Assembly (NCBI GenBank): GCA_025201765.1
Contig: MU623420.1
Location: 62,001 to 126,000 of the forward strand
Length of the DNA stretch: 64,000 bases
Direction: 5' to 3'
Source: Daldinia sp. FL1419
Taxonomy: Eukaryota > Ascomycota > Sordariomycetes > Xylariales > Hypoxylaceae
Both the position numbers and the translations under genes were made by a program. A model generated the notes under the pieces. It worked only from the letters and a program-made list of their open reading frames with translations, was not told where the DNA came from and ran no database searches. Positions 1 through 11,999 of this stretch are shown here, one piece after another. Position 1 is the first letter of the stretch. Each line of letters starts with the position of its first letter.

Positions 1-1388
1 TGGTGGTTAGATACCTCAGTGTAGAAATATTTCTGCTTCAGTTCCTCCGGCCAGAAGTTATACTTTTTGTACAATTGCTATTCCGACAATGTCTCCTCTC
101 TTCGAACCATTCAATCGACCAAGGAAAACAGAAGAAGAAAAGCTTACCAAGGCATATCACTTGACTTTTCTGCTCCCGCACTTCCGCCGTGACCACTCGA
201 GTATCCTCTCCTCGTAGCGGACCGTAATACGGATTGCCGTTGGATCGGGAACGCAGCACTGCGTCTAGCGACGGTGCGCAGGGACGAAGTAAAAACGCGA
301 GATGTCAACATTGTCTATGTTTCCTTCCACTAATTGCGTCTCGATTGGTCGAGTAGATGATATGAGATCGCAAAGACGCAAGGACGCAAGGACGCAAGGA
401 CGCAAAAAAGTATTACAACGCAAGGTAAATTATAAAACGGACCCGAATCCGGAACGAGGGAATTCCAAAGTTATGCAACCTAGATTAAAGTTTTGTCCGT
501 TATAGATGCCTTTTATGTAAGTCGGTTCCAATGGTTATGTCTCTTTAACGGCTCAGTCAGCCGAAGAATTCCGTTAGGAGCTTGTGCTTGCCGAAGGATG
601 AGATGAAGTGGATGGAAGTACCTACTTACTATGTATGTAAGTACCTATCTCTTAATGCACATGAAAGTCACGACCTCGGGAATATTAGCTAAACCTTTAA
701 AACCCATTCGAAAAATATATTAAGGCTAATCTAATATTTATATAATAATTATCCTATATAAAAATGTAGAATCTTCTCGTTTTCCCCAAGGGCCAATTAC
801 TCCGATAATTCGGTGATTCCTTCTTTCGAAGTCATCCATGTCATCCATTCTTCACAATTTCCACCTTGTCAATTCTTAGCCATTATTAGCGGGCTCTTAG
901 CAGCTCACTGTGTCTATGATCGGAGCTCATGTGGGTCTGCCCCAGTTAAAAAAGGCACCATTTCCACTAAAAATCATCATCTCTTTACGTCATTACAACG
1001 CAAGGTACCCCTGCGGCTTGCCCCGTCTTTCTCTCTGCGAGAAGCTTGGTAATTGGCCATAGCTCTTTTATACGCTTTAGGTTACATAGTAAATCACTTT
1101 TATCTCTCTCATGTACCTAACCTAATGTAATGCAAAATCAACATTATCAATATCAGAGGTATTCTTCATACGTAGGTAGGTACCTAGTTAACCATAGCGG
1201 GCTAACGAATATTGTAAAATGCCTTTAATCTACTTCGTACCATGAGTTAATAGTCAACCGTCAAGCTACCGAGTTTCCTCTATACACAGGGTGCGACGAT
1301 ATTCACAGGATAACCCCGAGGATTAGTCGTCCCAGCCATCGGGGCCACAATAGATAGATATATCCTCTTAAGTACCCTGGCCTTCGCC
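1..1388. other. Left-edge spacer, no supported gene
   Basis: This stretch has mixed composition, several short open frames without homology that I recognise, and scattered taggta-type sequence. A minus-strand frame at 38-259 contains a possible splice donor (GTAAGC after about residue 37) and could be the start of a gene leaving the window on the left, but it has no ATG and I do not call it. The 3' end of CAND1 is at 1389, so part of 1.2-1.39 kb should be its 3' UTR. Confidence 0.5.
375..406. repeat. Short GACGCAAG tandem repeat
   Basis: Four consecutive copies of an 8-bp unit (gacgcaag) are visible. The words 'attacaacgcaaggta' just after the array recur near 990-1005, so a small dispersed repeat may lie here. 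Confidence 0.7.
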
Positions 1389-4300
1389 TTATGTAGCTAT
1401 CTCCCTATTCTCGTCCCGTACGGACTTGAGTTGCCGTTCAAAGTCCTTATTCACCCATTCCCAATACTGCTGCCACACTGGGTTTTGCACCGTTTGTGCT
1501 ACCTGAGCTTGCGGTGCTGACCCGCTTGGACCGCCACTCGTTCCAGGCAGAGTAGTCTTGGTCTTTTCAACTAAGAGAAGGGTGACACGCAGGACGCTTT
1601 TGATAGCCTCGTCCTGCTTTTCGACTTCCTGTTTCACAGCGCCGTCCTTCAGCTTTGTAGATAGCGTCTTCCTGTAGCATTCGGCTATCGTATCCAGGCG
1701 TCGGGTGGTCTCTTCAGGGTCGATCACGATCAACTTACTCAACATCAGGTTACAGAGAGACCGGATGTCATTCTCGTCATTGAGACCGGCGATGATGCGA
1801 TCGTAGAATTCAAGAGAACTAACACGTGAGAATGCAGTTTCCATGAGGGCATATAGCGTCTCGTATGCGCTCTAGACGACATTAAATTAGTAATTTACTT
1901 TGTTAGGAGATGAACGGGATGGCAGCTACTTACCTTACGAACTTCTAGTCCGTCATCCACCTGATGCTTGAACGGTCCCATCTGGACCTCGCGAATGAGT
2001 TCCGGCTTGATAACAGATTCTTGTATGACATAGGGTATTAATTCGCCCAGATGTGGCAAAATCAGATCGGGTTTGTTGTGGGCTGCTGAATTTAACGCTG
2101 TCATGCCTAGGCGGCGGATTTCCATTTCTTGATCTTTTAGGACGGTCAAGAGCATATCAAACAGTACCGTCTTAAGCATAAGGTCAAACGACTCATCGCT
2201 ATCTGGAAGTGTGTATCGGAGCGCTTGTACAGCTACACCTCTAAAGGCCGGTGAAGGGTCCTTCAAAAGTTCCTTTTAAAAGTTAGTAGCAACTCAAAAA
2301 TTAAGAATATGAGACATACCTGAAGTTTTGGGATGTAAGTCTTAGGCTCCATTATGGCCAGTCGCCCGATGCACTCTGCGCATATCGCCTTGTTATCATC
2401 AAGCTGGGACGCCGAAAAGAGGAGTCGCCAGATATCGTCTTCGTACGAGCTGATATTAGTCGACGAGGTGATCGCTTGATGGAGGATCTCTCTGATGGAT
2501 TGGAGTAGTAGATACTGTTGGTTTCCGGGTTGCTTGATTGCGTCTAGGATGATTGGTAGGAATACCGACACATTCCCCGCGCCCGCCCGACCAAGGGCAA
2601 CTGCAGCAGACACCGAGACTTTATCCGGTTCATTGTGGAATTGCTGTAGGAAAATGTTTGGTTGGAGACCAGATTTGGCTCCAAGTCGCAGACCGATTTC
2701 CCCAAGTATTGCTAATGCGAGACTTTGCCTGGCGGTATCGGGCGGTGTTTTGCTGCTCGACTTGTTGAGCTCGTCAATAAACCCCTCGACACTAACATCA
2801 ACCCGACCACCGCTTGCAACGAATAAGGCACCTGCAACTTTGCCCACGACCGCGGGATCACCCGCCACGCCAACCTCTAAAACGCCACGCATTAACGGAT
2901 TTCCCAGGCCCGTTTCACCAACGCTTGTCACAAGAGTTACGAACGACTCTAATGCCACGCCAGCAATATTCTTCTTAAGAAGTTCGCAAAGGGGCTTGAT
3001 AAAGGTGGGTGAAGATATTAGCTTGGGGTGTACTCGTTGAAGTTGAGAGATGACTAGTAGAGCCGGGCTTAGGAGATAACTATCGTTGGTAGCAATTACG
3101 GGTAAGATAGCCGCCACGATCTCGTTGGCCGTCTTCTCTTGAATCTTATCGCTAGCTGCGGGGGAAAGGACTAGATGTTGCAGGGCTTGAATGCTAGAAG
3201 CTCGAAGAGCACGGTCCGACTTTCGAAGTTGGCCGCAAAGCTCTAACGCAACCTGCTCGATCCAAACCGGATCGAGACTAATAGGTGGTAAGGAATGCGC
3301 CGCCACGTTGTCGATTGCTCGTACGGCATAGAGTCGTGTCGTTTCATTCCGTAGACGATCTAGAAGCAAGTTCAAAGCAGCCTGACGCTTGTCACTAGGG
3401 ATGAGAGCGATTCCATCTGGGGACGAAGTTCTTGAGATTAATGTTCCAAGAGCTTGGATGGCCTTCTGGCGCACCTCGGTATCAGCGTCATTTGCGGAAG
3501 CACGATCTACTATGATATCGTACAATTTGTGCAGCTCCGGCTTGTACTTGTCGGTCGTAAGTCTTGCACGAGGTGGCGTTATCGCCTTAACTAACTCCTC
3601 GGCCGTTCGAATAGCCTCGCTGGAAATTTTATAGAATCGGTCACGAACCGCGGAAACGACTCCTGCAACGATGCTTTCGAGGTATCGCTGGAATAAGTTT
3701 GATGAATGGGTTTTGGCTATATCACTTGTAAAGCGAAGAACTGCCACGCGTAGCGTAGTAGTAGTAGCCGATGCGGCACCCGATAACGCAGTTGATGTCG
3801 AACCAGTACCGCCCGTCATTCCCTTGGTAACGTCGATAATTGGTTGCATAACCTGATCAAAATAGTCCGCTAAGCCACCGTTCTGCACTGCGATCAAATC
3901 ATCCAATAGATTTATTATTGCTTGTTTTGTGGCTATCTGCTTTCCCTTGAGTAGCTTTGTTGCTGACTTCACAATCTGGGGCGTAAGCTTTTTAAGGTCA
4001 GCCCGTGGTCCCGTTGGCGGAACCGATTCGCGAGTAGGTGAGGTAAGACCAGTAGCTCCAAGATAGGGAGCCTTGTTGGTGTACGTAATACCACCGCTAC
4101 TCTGTCTTCGCCGCTTTCGGTTTCCTCCAAGGGAATGCAGGAGTTCGTCCTCGGTTGAGATAGACTGGATAACACCTTCGCCGGTCTTACGGATTAAAAG
4201 AGCCACAGTACCAATTATCTCGAGGCGAACGCTTTCTTCTCGCTCGTCAAATCGTTTGACTAGCGGAGGCGCGATTTCATTATATAGAGTCCCTTTCTCA

Positions 4301-5630
4301 AGGAGATCGGTGCTTCGCGTAGAGATCAAAGTATAAAGAGCCTTCGCGGCACATCTGCGGACCTTCCAACTGGCGTCGTCGTCGTCATCAAACCCAGCGT
4401 CGTCGCCGAATTCATCATCTGCATCATCTTCGTCTTCCTCATCAGCATCTTCGTCCTCATCCATATCTTCATCTTCGTCAACTGCGTAGTTAGGGTCGAA
4501 CTTCAAGTATCGGAGACATGCCGCAATGACCTCATCGGTATAGTCCCTCATTTGCAGGCCGCATGAGGCCAAGAATGAATCAAGCGCAACCAAAGCTGCT
4601 TCCCTGACTTCGTTGAACTCAGGGTGGAGTTGATCGTTGCCTTCGCTAAGAGCATCGAGCTGACTCTGCAGTTCTTCCTGGCTCAGGGGCGATAAGACAA
4701 ATTCGATGAGCTGAGGCAGATATTCGCCGAACTTGTATGGAATTGATCGAGCAAGAGATCCCATGATGGAAATGTAGAGACGACGCGTAACCGGGTTAAG
4801 CTTAGATTGCCTTAAGGCTTTCTGTATCTTCGCGACGAAACCATCAAGAACATCAGAAGTAAGGTAAGGTGCGAGAATGGCGAGCGCAACTACCGCGCGC
4901 TTTTTGACCGGGGACGGAGTAGACGTCCTTTCTAAGACTTGTACAACAACATCTTGTAGTTTTTCAACTTCGAGCGGCTGTAATAGGGGACCGAAACATC
5001 GAACCACTTCGATAAGGACGTCGACAGATTCAGCAGTAGGTTGTCTATTCTTGTCGAGTATTCCGCGGGGTTCGCTAGCCGCCTGTTTGGGGGTGCTAGC
5101 GGTCGTGGAATAGCCCAGGATACGTGGAATGAGGATGCGGCTGACAATATTGTACGTCTCGATCACCTCTCGAGAAGGCGTAACTCCTCGAACCGGTTTT
5201 TGGAGCGATGATATGGCGTTGCGTAGAGCGAGGGAGGGTATCGAATCATCCACAGAGTTCTTAATTTCTACTGCGCTGAGTTTCTCTAACGTAGTAGAAA
5301 TAGCCGCGATGGGGATTTTCGTAATCAATGGGCCGATACTATAGAGTAATTAGTCTTAACTTACAGGCTGCCTCCATTCATAGATTACACATACCACTTG
5401 ACTGCCAGGTTCTGTACCTCCCCGTTCTGGTCGTCCAATGTCCTAACAACGTTATCAACGATGCGTGATGAAGTATTAAAGTCGTGAGCTAGAAAGTCCA
5501 CCTTGTGTTTCGTGAGGATCTGATGTAGGTCGTTCAACGACATAAAACGGAAGTCGGGATCTGGATCAGCTAGTTTGCTCAGGAGCCCGGCGATCGTTTG
5601 CGCGTTCGGGTTGTTGACCGTAGACGCCAT
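1389..5630 (-). CDS. CAND1: Cullin-associated NEDD8-dissociated protein 1 (CAND1/TIP120)
   Basis: CAND1 is a HEAT-repeat exchange factor that binds un-neddylated cullins and swaps SCF substrate receptors. I read four exons on the minus strand: 5630-5395, 5338-2320, 2272-1934 and 1871-1389. The introns are 56, 47 and 62 bp, all GT..AG, and every junction restores the conserved frame (for example AVKC|IGPLITKIP, PKLQ|ELLKDPSPAF and EVRK|SAYETLYAL). The product is about 1358 aa, close to the family length. The N-terminus shows the typical 'LLSKLADPDPDFRFMSLNDL' start, followed by armadillo/HEAT helices throughout and the TIP120 C-terminal domain at the end. A very acidic Asp/Glu stretch lies around residue 360-400, upstream of 'SWKVRRCAAKAL'. 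In Aspergillus nidulans CAND1 is known as two separate polypeptides; here it is one. The start is the first ATG of the conserved frame. Confidence 0.95.
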
Positions 5631-6197
5631 GGTGATGTCGTGAGTCGGATGGATCGTCGTGAGTTACGGCTTCGAATTTTAGGAAAGGAATTATATGGGT
5701 AGGCAATATTTGCAAGCCTAAGGGATATCGTAAGTGTTTGGTGCTACGAAGAGAGCAAGGTGCCCACGAAAAAAGAATTATTGACTGGGTTAAGTACTTA
5801 CCTTGCGAGCCCGACTACAATGGCGTAGTTGAGACGGGTGACTCGTAATAATAAAGATATATTTTCGTATCAAACGAGTCTTCTGGGTGGGACAGAAATA
5901 TCGAGTAATATGGAACTATGGTCTTTCTGTGAAAAGTCAACACATGCATCAAGCCGACCTGGCTGCCTGCCCACGTGTAAGATAGGTACCTAGGTGGAAT
6001 GGACTGGGCGTCCCGAAGAACTTCGTAGTGATATAGGTCGAAAAGAAACAGAATCACCGACCCTCTAGAGTCACAATCATGCTGCTAAAAAGAAAACCCG
6101 CGTGCTGAATAAGAAGATAGACAGGAATATTGTTGATTGGTGATTCGATGTTGAACATGGAATGAACGAGGAAGAAGCAGCGGATAGTGGGGTTATA
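5631..6197. promoter_or_regulatory. CAND1 upstream region / transposon flank
   Basis: This spacer holds the presumed CAND1 promoter. No convincing gene is present. It carries a 'gtaagataggtacctaggtgg' type segment like many other spacers in the window. It ends at the left terminus of the AT-rich element, so the element inserted within about 570 bp of the CAND1 start codon. Confidence 0.5.
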
Positions 6198-6231
6198 CCT
6201 ACCATAGCGGCAAGGGGGGTGTTGTTAAAAC
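6198..6231 (+). repeat. Left terminal inverted repeat (34 bp, perfect)
   Basis: It is the exact reverse complement of 23978-24011. It contains a run of six G and ends in GTTGTTAAAAC on the inner side. The first two bases (CC) and the TA may belong to the target site rather than the element, leaving a 30-bp TIR. The outer end is not AT-biased, unlike everything inside it. Confidence 0.95.
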
Positions 6232-6282
6232 AATTATATTTTCCATAACTGTTACATATAAAAAAGATAAAGGATAACAAAA

Positions 6283-6612
6283 AACCATTATACCCATTTA
6301 AAACTATTATATATTATAAAACCATTTTATGTTATAAAACCATCCTATATTATAAAACCATTTTATAGTACAAAACCATCCTATACTACAAAACCATTTT
6401 ATAATACAAAACCATCCTATATTACAAAATCATTTTATAATGTAAAACCATCTTATAATATAGAACCATCCTATGGTACAAAACCATCCTATAATACAAA
6501 ACAATTTTATTTAAAAAAATAATTTTATTCAAAATAATAATTTTATTTAAAATAATAATTTTATTTAAAATAATAATTTTATTTAAAATAATAATTTTAT
6601 TTTATAATAATA
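6283..6612. repeat. 18-bp tandem array next to the left TIR
   Basis: The first two thirds repeat an 18-bp unit of the form AAACCATYYTATANTAYA about twelve times. The last third repeats an 18-bp AT-only relative (AATAATTTTATTTAAAAT). The equal period suggests one array whose units lost their C and G to different degrees. It begins about 50 bp inside the TIR, so it is subterminal to the element. Confidence 0.85.
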
Positions 6613-6614
6613 TT

Positions 6615-6698
6615 TTATTTTATAAAATAATTTATTAATTTATTATAATTATATTTAAATATAATTATAATAAATTAATAAATTATTTTATAAAATAA
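6615..6698. repeat. Perfect 84-bp AT palindrome
   Basis: The two 42-bp arms are exact reverse complements with no spacer, centred between 6656 and 6657. The sequence is only A and T and could extrude a cruciform. It follows directly on the 18-bp array. Confidence 0.95.
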
Positions 6699-6699
6699 T

Positions 6700-8305
6700 A
6701 TAAACATTCTTACTAACATATTATACACTTTATTCAAAATACCTAAATTCTAAATTAATCAATATCATAAATATTATAAAAATAATAAATCCAAATAAAC
6801 TTTACCTTATTATACTTTAAAATATAATATATTAAAATAATTTCATATAAAAATATATCAATATTTATAAAAATATTTCATTTAATATATAATATAAAAT
6901 ACCTATTTAAATATTATTAATTTAAATTAATATCTTAAATTATTAAAGAAATCTAAATAATTTATAAATAATTAATAAAATTAAAATTTTTATCCATAAT
7001 TTAAATAAAATTAGATCCTAAATATTCAAAATGTTATTTAAATTTTATATCTTTTATAATCTTTTATCCTTATTAATTTACTTATTATTTTTCATTTTTA
7101 TTCTTTTTAAAAATATTAATCAATACAATTTTATTTAAACAAATATTATTAATTAAAAATAAAAGGTTTTTAAATATTATAATTTTTACCTTCTTTCTTT
7201 TAAAATCAATAAACATTCCAAATTACATTAATAAATCTAATATTATTAACATTTATTATATACAATTTAAAAGATTAAATTATTATAACACCAACAATTA
7301 ATAACTCACTTTCTCTTTCTTCCAATATTAATAATTCTAATAAATAATTAATTTTTCCCCTATTCACTAATAAAATTACAATAATAAAAATATAATTTTC
7401 TTTAAATATCTTAAAAACCAAAATATAATCAACACAACCAAAAATATTTAAATTAAAATAATTAATATAATTACTTTTATTAAAAATAAATTATTTTTTA
7501 ATTTATCTATTTTATAATTAAAAATAAATTAATTAAAAATTAATAATACTTTTATAAATAATAATTCATTTATAAAGAAATATTATTTATTAATAAATCC
7601 AATTTTCCAAACTTATTTAATTATATTAATTTAATTATATCCAATAAAATATTATAAAAGATACCCATAATTATATTTATATACTTAACAAAACTTAACC
7701 ATAAACATATATAATATTTAATAATTCTTTACTAATAATAATCCAATATTTTAAATAAGATAAAACATTCCAACAATTTCATATTACAGGATACAATTAA
7801 TTACTACTATTTTAACATAATTATTACCTTCTAATTCCATAAAATCCTTCTTTATATCTTCAACTTCAACATCAACTTTATCTATTAATTCATTTTTATC
7901 AAACTTAGAAAGCACTTTTTTAAACAAGGTAAAACATTCTTTATAAAAATATTATATTTGAATTATTAATTAAAAATCTATATAAACAAATATATTCCAA
8001 AAGGTAAAATAAAAAATTATTTATACATTATATTTATTAAAAAAGACTTTTTCAATATTATATTTATTAATTTCTTAAACCCAACATTTATAAAACTTAA
8101 ATATATTAAATTAAATTAAATTAAACTTAAATATAAAATAAATTTAAAAAAAAAGATATTCTTATAATTTATCGATATAAATTTTTTTTTATTAAAAAAT
8201 TGTAATTTATTATTTAATTATATTTTTCTATAAATTCCATAAAATAAATCTTAACATAAATATTAAATCTAAAGATATCATTTATATATTATAATAAATA
8301 ACCCT
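6700..8305. other. AT-rich stretch, G-depleted on + strand, no readable gene
   Basis: C is present but G almost absent on the plus strand. No frame remains readable for long, and I see no motif that identifies a family. The neighbouring frame that ends at 8310 is on the minus strand. Confidence 0.6.
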
Positions 8306-8309
8306 TAAT

Positions 8310-8585
8310 TCATATAAATGCTTTGTTTTTAGCACCTTCGTCTCCAACACCTTCATTTCTAGCATCTTCTCCAATATTATCTTCTTCAGGATCTTTTTCT
8401 TTTTCAAGATTTTCTTCTTCTTTAAAATCTTTTTCTTTAACATCCTCTTCTTCAACATTCTTTTTTTCAACATTTTTTTTTTCAACATCCTCTTCTTTTC
8501 CAACAACTTCTTCTTCTCCAACAACTTCTTCAACATAAGTTTTTATAATAAATACAAATAATTTTACAAATAACTAATATAATTT
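8310..8585 (-). pseudogene. Remnant of a protein with a Glu/Lys/Asp-rich C-terminal tail
   Basis: Read on the minus strand, this frame gives a run of Val-Glu-Glu, Lys-Asp and Glu-Glu-Asp repeats ending 'DEGAKNKAFI' and a TGA at 8310-8312. The opposite-strand Ser-rich and other-frame Lys/Leu-rich readings look like shadows of it. Upstream of about 8588 the frame is closed by a stop. It looks like the charged C-terminal tail of a decayed gene carried by the AT-rich element. The function is unknown. Confidence 0.4.
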
Positions 8586-8589
8586 AAAT

Positions 8590-10930
8590 ATATATAAATA
8601 AAATTTATTAAATAATTCATAAACTTTTTAAATAATTTACAACTTTTTTATATAACCAATTTTAAACAACTTCAAATTTATTAAAAGGCTATTATTTTTA
8701 ATAATTGCAAAATAAACTTTAATAACAATTTTAACTAAATTACCATCTTCTATAACTTATTTATAAAATTTAAATTTTATATAATTTAATTTTAACTAAT
8801 AATAAAAAAAAGAAAAGATAATAATTAACCATATAATATAAAATAATATATTATAACTAACTAAATAATATTTTGATAATTACAACTATTATAAATCAGA
8901 TGAAAAAGGCCATATACATAACTCAAATACATATTCATCCATAACAACAACAATCATTATAATATCTCAAAAAAATAAATACATTAAATTAATTAAGCCT
9001 TAATATTCCAAATACACCATATTAAACACATATAATAATATTAAATCAAATACTAAAAATATCATTTTTAATAACAATATAAAATTAATTATACCCCATT
9101 ATATACCATATACATCTTTTATAACTTTATTTTTATATATATTAACCATAATATCTTACATATATTTCCATTAATAATAAAATTTACTATATTTAATAAT
9201 ATTAAAATCCAACATACTAATTAATTAAATAATATTTTTCATATTTAATACATAATAATTATAACAATTAAATATACTTTAAGATCCTTTAACCCCACTA
9301 TTCTCTACTTATTAAGGCATATTCCCAATATAATATAAAATAAATACATAAATTATAATACTTATCCCATTAATATTAAATATTATTACCTTATCCAAAA
9401 TACTAAACCTTCCAAATACTTTTATTATATCTCCAAAATTTAATCCATAAAAACCAAATATTAATAGATATATATTACTAAATTTATATTAATCTTCCTG
9501 AAAAAACCTAACTAAAATAATATAACTACCTATTAAAAATTAATACAAATTACTATATATATCAAAACCATTAATAAAATTAATAAAAAAAATAGAAAAA
9601 ATGAGCTTTACATTAAGAAGAATTTAATCCCATATTTTTTTAAATATCTTTCAACTATATTCCCAAATTTCTAATTTAACATATATAATATATATATAAC
9701 AAAAAAATTATAATTATTTAATATTATATATTTAAAGATTTCTATCCACTTTCTAATCAAAAATAAACATATAATAAACATAATAATACCTCAGTACAAC
9801 ATTATCTATAATATATAATATTATAAAGATATTATATTTTAACCAAAAAATATTTTACTTTATCTACTACTTTACATTTAATTATAATTTAAGAAGTTAA
9901 AAACTTTTAAAACATTCCCCAAATTTATAATTAAAATATATATATATATTTTAATACACATTTATCTCCAATATATAAATTATGTTTAAAATAAATATTA
10001 ATTTTTATTTATATTACAATAAATTTAAAACCATACCATCCAACCATCTATCTTAAACATACTAACAAAAACTTTTTTATATTTATAAAACTTTAACTAT
10101 TTTACTCTATTAAATATAGGATTCTTTACACATATTTTAACCAAAATTATATACACATCCAATATAAAAATTTATATCCTCTACAATATCATTATTATAA
10201 AAATAATAATAATATTTAAATTAAAAATATTTATAATAAATAATATTAATTAAAAAAATAAAAATTTAAAATATTAAAAAATAAGGATATTAACCACCTA
10301 ATATGTAAATTAATTCAAATTAATAATATCTATAAAAAAATTTTTTAGGTTTATTAATAAAGATAACTAATTTATAATATATATCCTAATAGAAATTAAA
10401 GGTTAAAATAATTTTAAATAATGCAATTAAATCAAATAATATTAATTTTACTATAATAAAAGGAAACTTTATATTCTTAACCTTCTACTTCCTACAATTT
10501 GCCTTCCTACCTTCTATTTAGAACATATATTTTTCATAAATTTTAGCTTTGCAGATTTTGGATATGATTGGTATTTTTTTTGGCTTTAAAGGCATAAATA
10601 TCCAACGCATTAATATAAAAAATAAACACTTATACATACATTATAACAAAATAAATAATTATTATAAAAGATTTTAAATTTTATTAATTATACCACCATT
10701 ATTATTATAAATTAATAAAAGAATTTTACATAATAATTTCTATATATCATAATTTATACCTATAAAATTTATAAAAAAAACTAAAAAAATTTTAAAATTA
10801 AATAAATTAAGATTTTAACTATATTAATCCTTAAATAAACATAAAATATCAATTATATTTAAATCTTTAATTAAAATTAATTAATTAAATATATTTAACA
10901 TTTTATAAAGCCATTTTTATTATTATTTCA
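8590..10930. other. AT-rich stretch, decayed sequence without identifiable gene
   Basis: This is G-poor on the plus strand, like 6.7-8.3 kb. On the minus strand, short protein-like stretches interrupted by TAA/TAG occur around 9.9-10.2 kb, but no family is recognisable. A less mutated island at about 10,470-10,605 has normal-looking words such as 'cttccttacaatttgcc'-like pyrimidine tracts and could be an old promoter or UTR. Confidence 0.5.
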
Positions 10931-10934
10931 ATAT

Positions 10935-11346
10935 TTATATTGGATTTTCTTTGTCTTCATCTTCGAATCCTCTTACATCTAATAATTCTAAACCATCCAA
11001 TATATTTTTATAATTAAATATAATTTTTATTTCAACTAAATCTAAAATAGATTTTATAATACATTTTATATTATTTATTATACTACCATATTATATTATA
11101 TTTAAATTAATAATTATTATAATATTTATTAATATTTAATTATTAAAAATTCTTAAATAATAATATTTTATATTTTTATTATTTTTATTATTATTAACCC
11201 TATTATTATTTTTATTATTAATTAATTTATTTATTTTATTAATATTATTTTTATCTTTTTTAATTATTTCTATAATATTTATATTATTAAATTAATTAAA
11301 TATATAATATTTAATTTCATCATCTTCAAAAATTAATATTACATTT
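10935..11346 (-). pseudogene. RIP-mutated C-terminal coding frame, family unknown
   Basis: On the minus strand a single frame of about 136 codons runs to a TAA at 10935-10937. It ends with the coherent acidic sequence 'LELLDVRGFEDEDKENPI'. Only three internal stops occur, all TAA, as expected if Gln CAA codons were changed by C-to-T mutation on this strand. The middle part is Asn/Lys-rich, probably from mutation of richer codons. I do not recognise the family. A transposase or other element-encoded protein is possible. Confidence 0.45.
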
Positions 11347-11999
11347 TTATTAATATTTTATTAAATTATACAATTACTTATTATCTTTCTTATATACATT
11401 TTTATATGGTTAGGTAATATTGATCTTCATGCCTTACACTATATTTTAAATATTTATAAATAATTTTAAATAAAATATTTATTATTAAAATAAATTAAAA
11501 TTAAAATTAAAATAAAATAATAAAAGATAATAAAAAAGAAGATAAAATAAAAAATAAAAAAAAAATTAATTATTATTTATAAATCAAATAAAATAATTTA
11601 ATTTACATAAAAAATACCTACCTAATAATTTATTATATTTATTTTATTAAATTAAATGGATATATTATAAATTAATATTTATATTTTTATTTAATTTTAT
11701 AATATTTTAAATTAATTAAAAAAAAATATAATTTGAAGTTAGTATTTTCTTTTTAAATAAAATTTCAATATAGTTATATAATATATATTTAAATTTAATT
11801 AGATTTTTTACCATTTAATATAAGTTCCATTTTTAATTTTATATTTTTTAAAATTTTTATTTTTATATATTAAAGGTATTATTAATTCTCCCAAAATTAT
11901 TATATTTTATTAATAAAGTTTAGTTTAGATTAAAATATAATTATAAGTAGTAGAAGTCCCCTAATATTCATATAAAATTCTTAAATCATATCAGAAATA

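Noticed and set aside
38..259. Minus-strand frame of 73 codons near the left edge
   Set aside because: It has no ATG and no recognisable product. The possible splice donor alone is not enough to call an exon of a gene leaving the window.
2495..3040. 181-codon plus-strand frame inside CAND1
   Set aside because: It lies antisense to a well-supported CAND1 exon and is a shadow.
8323..8538. Ser-rich plus-strand frame
   Set aside because: It is the complement of the charged-tail frame on the minus strand; the Ser/Phe pattern follows from GAA/AAA-type codons on the other strand.
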